This document shows positions 63,712-64,000 of a stretch of 64,000 bases of DNA, piece by piece. Origin of the DNA: an unidentified bacterial endosymbiont. GTDB lineage: Bacteria > Pseudomonadota > Gammaproteobacteria > Enterobacterales > Enterobacteriaceae. Both the position numbers and the translations under genes were made by a program. A model generated the notes under the pieces. It worked only from the letters and a program-made list of their open reading frames with translations, was not told the DNA's origin and did no database searches. The number at the start of each line of letters is the position of its first letter. The first letter of the stretch is position 1. The DNA lies in the NCBI RefSeq assembly GCF_918797525.1, contig NZ_OU963893.1:868001-932000 (forward strand), written 5' to 3'.

Positions 63712-64000
63712 ATGTTAAGTCGTATCAACGCCGAACTCCTGCCAGCGATGCCTGAACCCGTGGAACCACGCGTGTTTAGCGATGAAATGCATACTGCGCG
63801 CCGCCACGTCCTTGAATTAATCAGCCGTCATCTGACGGCGTTCGGTGAGCAATTTCCGGCAGAAACCTGCAAAGAGGGTTATTACCCGCTGACCGACAAC
63901 GTGGAGTGGACGACCAGCTTTTGGACCGGCCAACTGTGGCTGGCGTGGGAGATGAGCGGGGAGGCGAAATTTCGCACGATGGCCGAGAACAACGTGCGCT
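63712..64000 (+). CDS. GH88 unsaturated glucuronyl hydrolase (5' part, runs off window)
   Basis: 96 codons are present from ATG 63712, with AAGGA 9 bases upstream. The segment GYYPLTDNVEWTTSFWTGQLWLAWEMSGEAKFRTMAENNV is typical of GH88 (W...SFWTGQLWLA). These enzymes release 4,5-unsaturated uronate from lyase-generated oligosaccharides. The rest of the gene is outside the window. Confidence 0.8.
   Translation, partial: MLSRINAELLPAMPEPVEPRVFSDEMHTARRHVLELISRHLTAFGEQFPAETCKEGYYPLTDNVEWTTSFWTGQLWLAWEMSGEAKFRTMAENNVR

Overview
The window comes from the chromosome of an Enterobacteriaceae member, probably Enterobacter or a close relative. Its core genes occur in blocks that I recall as a compact version of the E. 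coli sstT-to-parE region: sstT, alx, ygjR, ygjP, rlmG, fadH, patA, aer, yqjI, yqjH; then ileX, mug, rpoD, dnaG, rpsU, tsaD, plsY, folB, uppP, cca, ygiM, ygiF, glnE, hldE, ubiK, ribB, zupT, ygiD, ygiC, ygiB, tolC, nudF, yqiB, cpdA, yqiA, parE. Several accessory blocks of E. coli K-12 are absent: ebg/ygjIJK, ygjQ, ttdRABT, and glgS with the nearby yqi/ygiL genes. Familiar regulatory elements are legible: the PRE (yybP-ykoY type) riboswitch of alx, a FadR-like site at fadH, a sigma-28 promoter at aer, a Fur-like box at yqjH, the rpsU-dnaG terminator, the FMN riboswitch of ribB and a marbox at tolC.

Between yqjH and tRNA-Ile2 (ileX), about 12.1-32.0 kb, the conserved order is interrupted by accessory DNA. 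It holds a J-domain coiled-coil protein, an O-methyltransferase and a TetR regulator. A 16-kb set of enzyme genes (15.0-31.1 kb) follows, and I read it as an undescribed peptide-derived natural-product cluster. Two operons diverge from about 25.0 kb. Each begins with a promoter, then a very short peptide gene with a strong ribosome-binding site, then an RNA hairpin, then enzymes. The leftward operon encodes a 69-residue peptide, a PP-loop ATPase, a thymidylate-kinase-like protein, a stand-alone PEP-utilising-enzyme barrel, a large FAD/NAD(P)-binding protein, a type I phosphodiesterase, a PLP aminotransferase and a nucleotidyltransferase. The rightward operon encodes a 16-residue peptide, a heme-oxygenase-fold protein whose N-terminus looks like a leader-binding (PqqD/RRE) domain, an unknown 112-residue protein, an MFS exporter, an M28-type peptidase and an AtzG/AtzE-like amidase pair. 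A second heme-oxygenase-like di-iron oxidase sits at the left edge. The product is unknown. The proposal is that short peptides are modified oxidatively and by ATP- or nucleotide-dependent steps, trimmed, and exported.

Next to ileX lie remnants of mobile DNA: a twice-frameshifted DUF488 gene and a phage-type DUF551 gene. No integrase or flanking duplication was found.

After parE the window ends in a carbohydrate locus: an AraC-type regulator, a DUF2264 protein, an oligosaccharide:H+ symporter-like MFS protein and the start of a GH88 unsaturated glucuronyl hydrolase. This suggests uptake and breakdown of uronate-containing oligosaccharides.

Translation starts were chosen from ribosome-binding sites and remembered E. 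coli protein lengths. No database search was possible.
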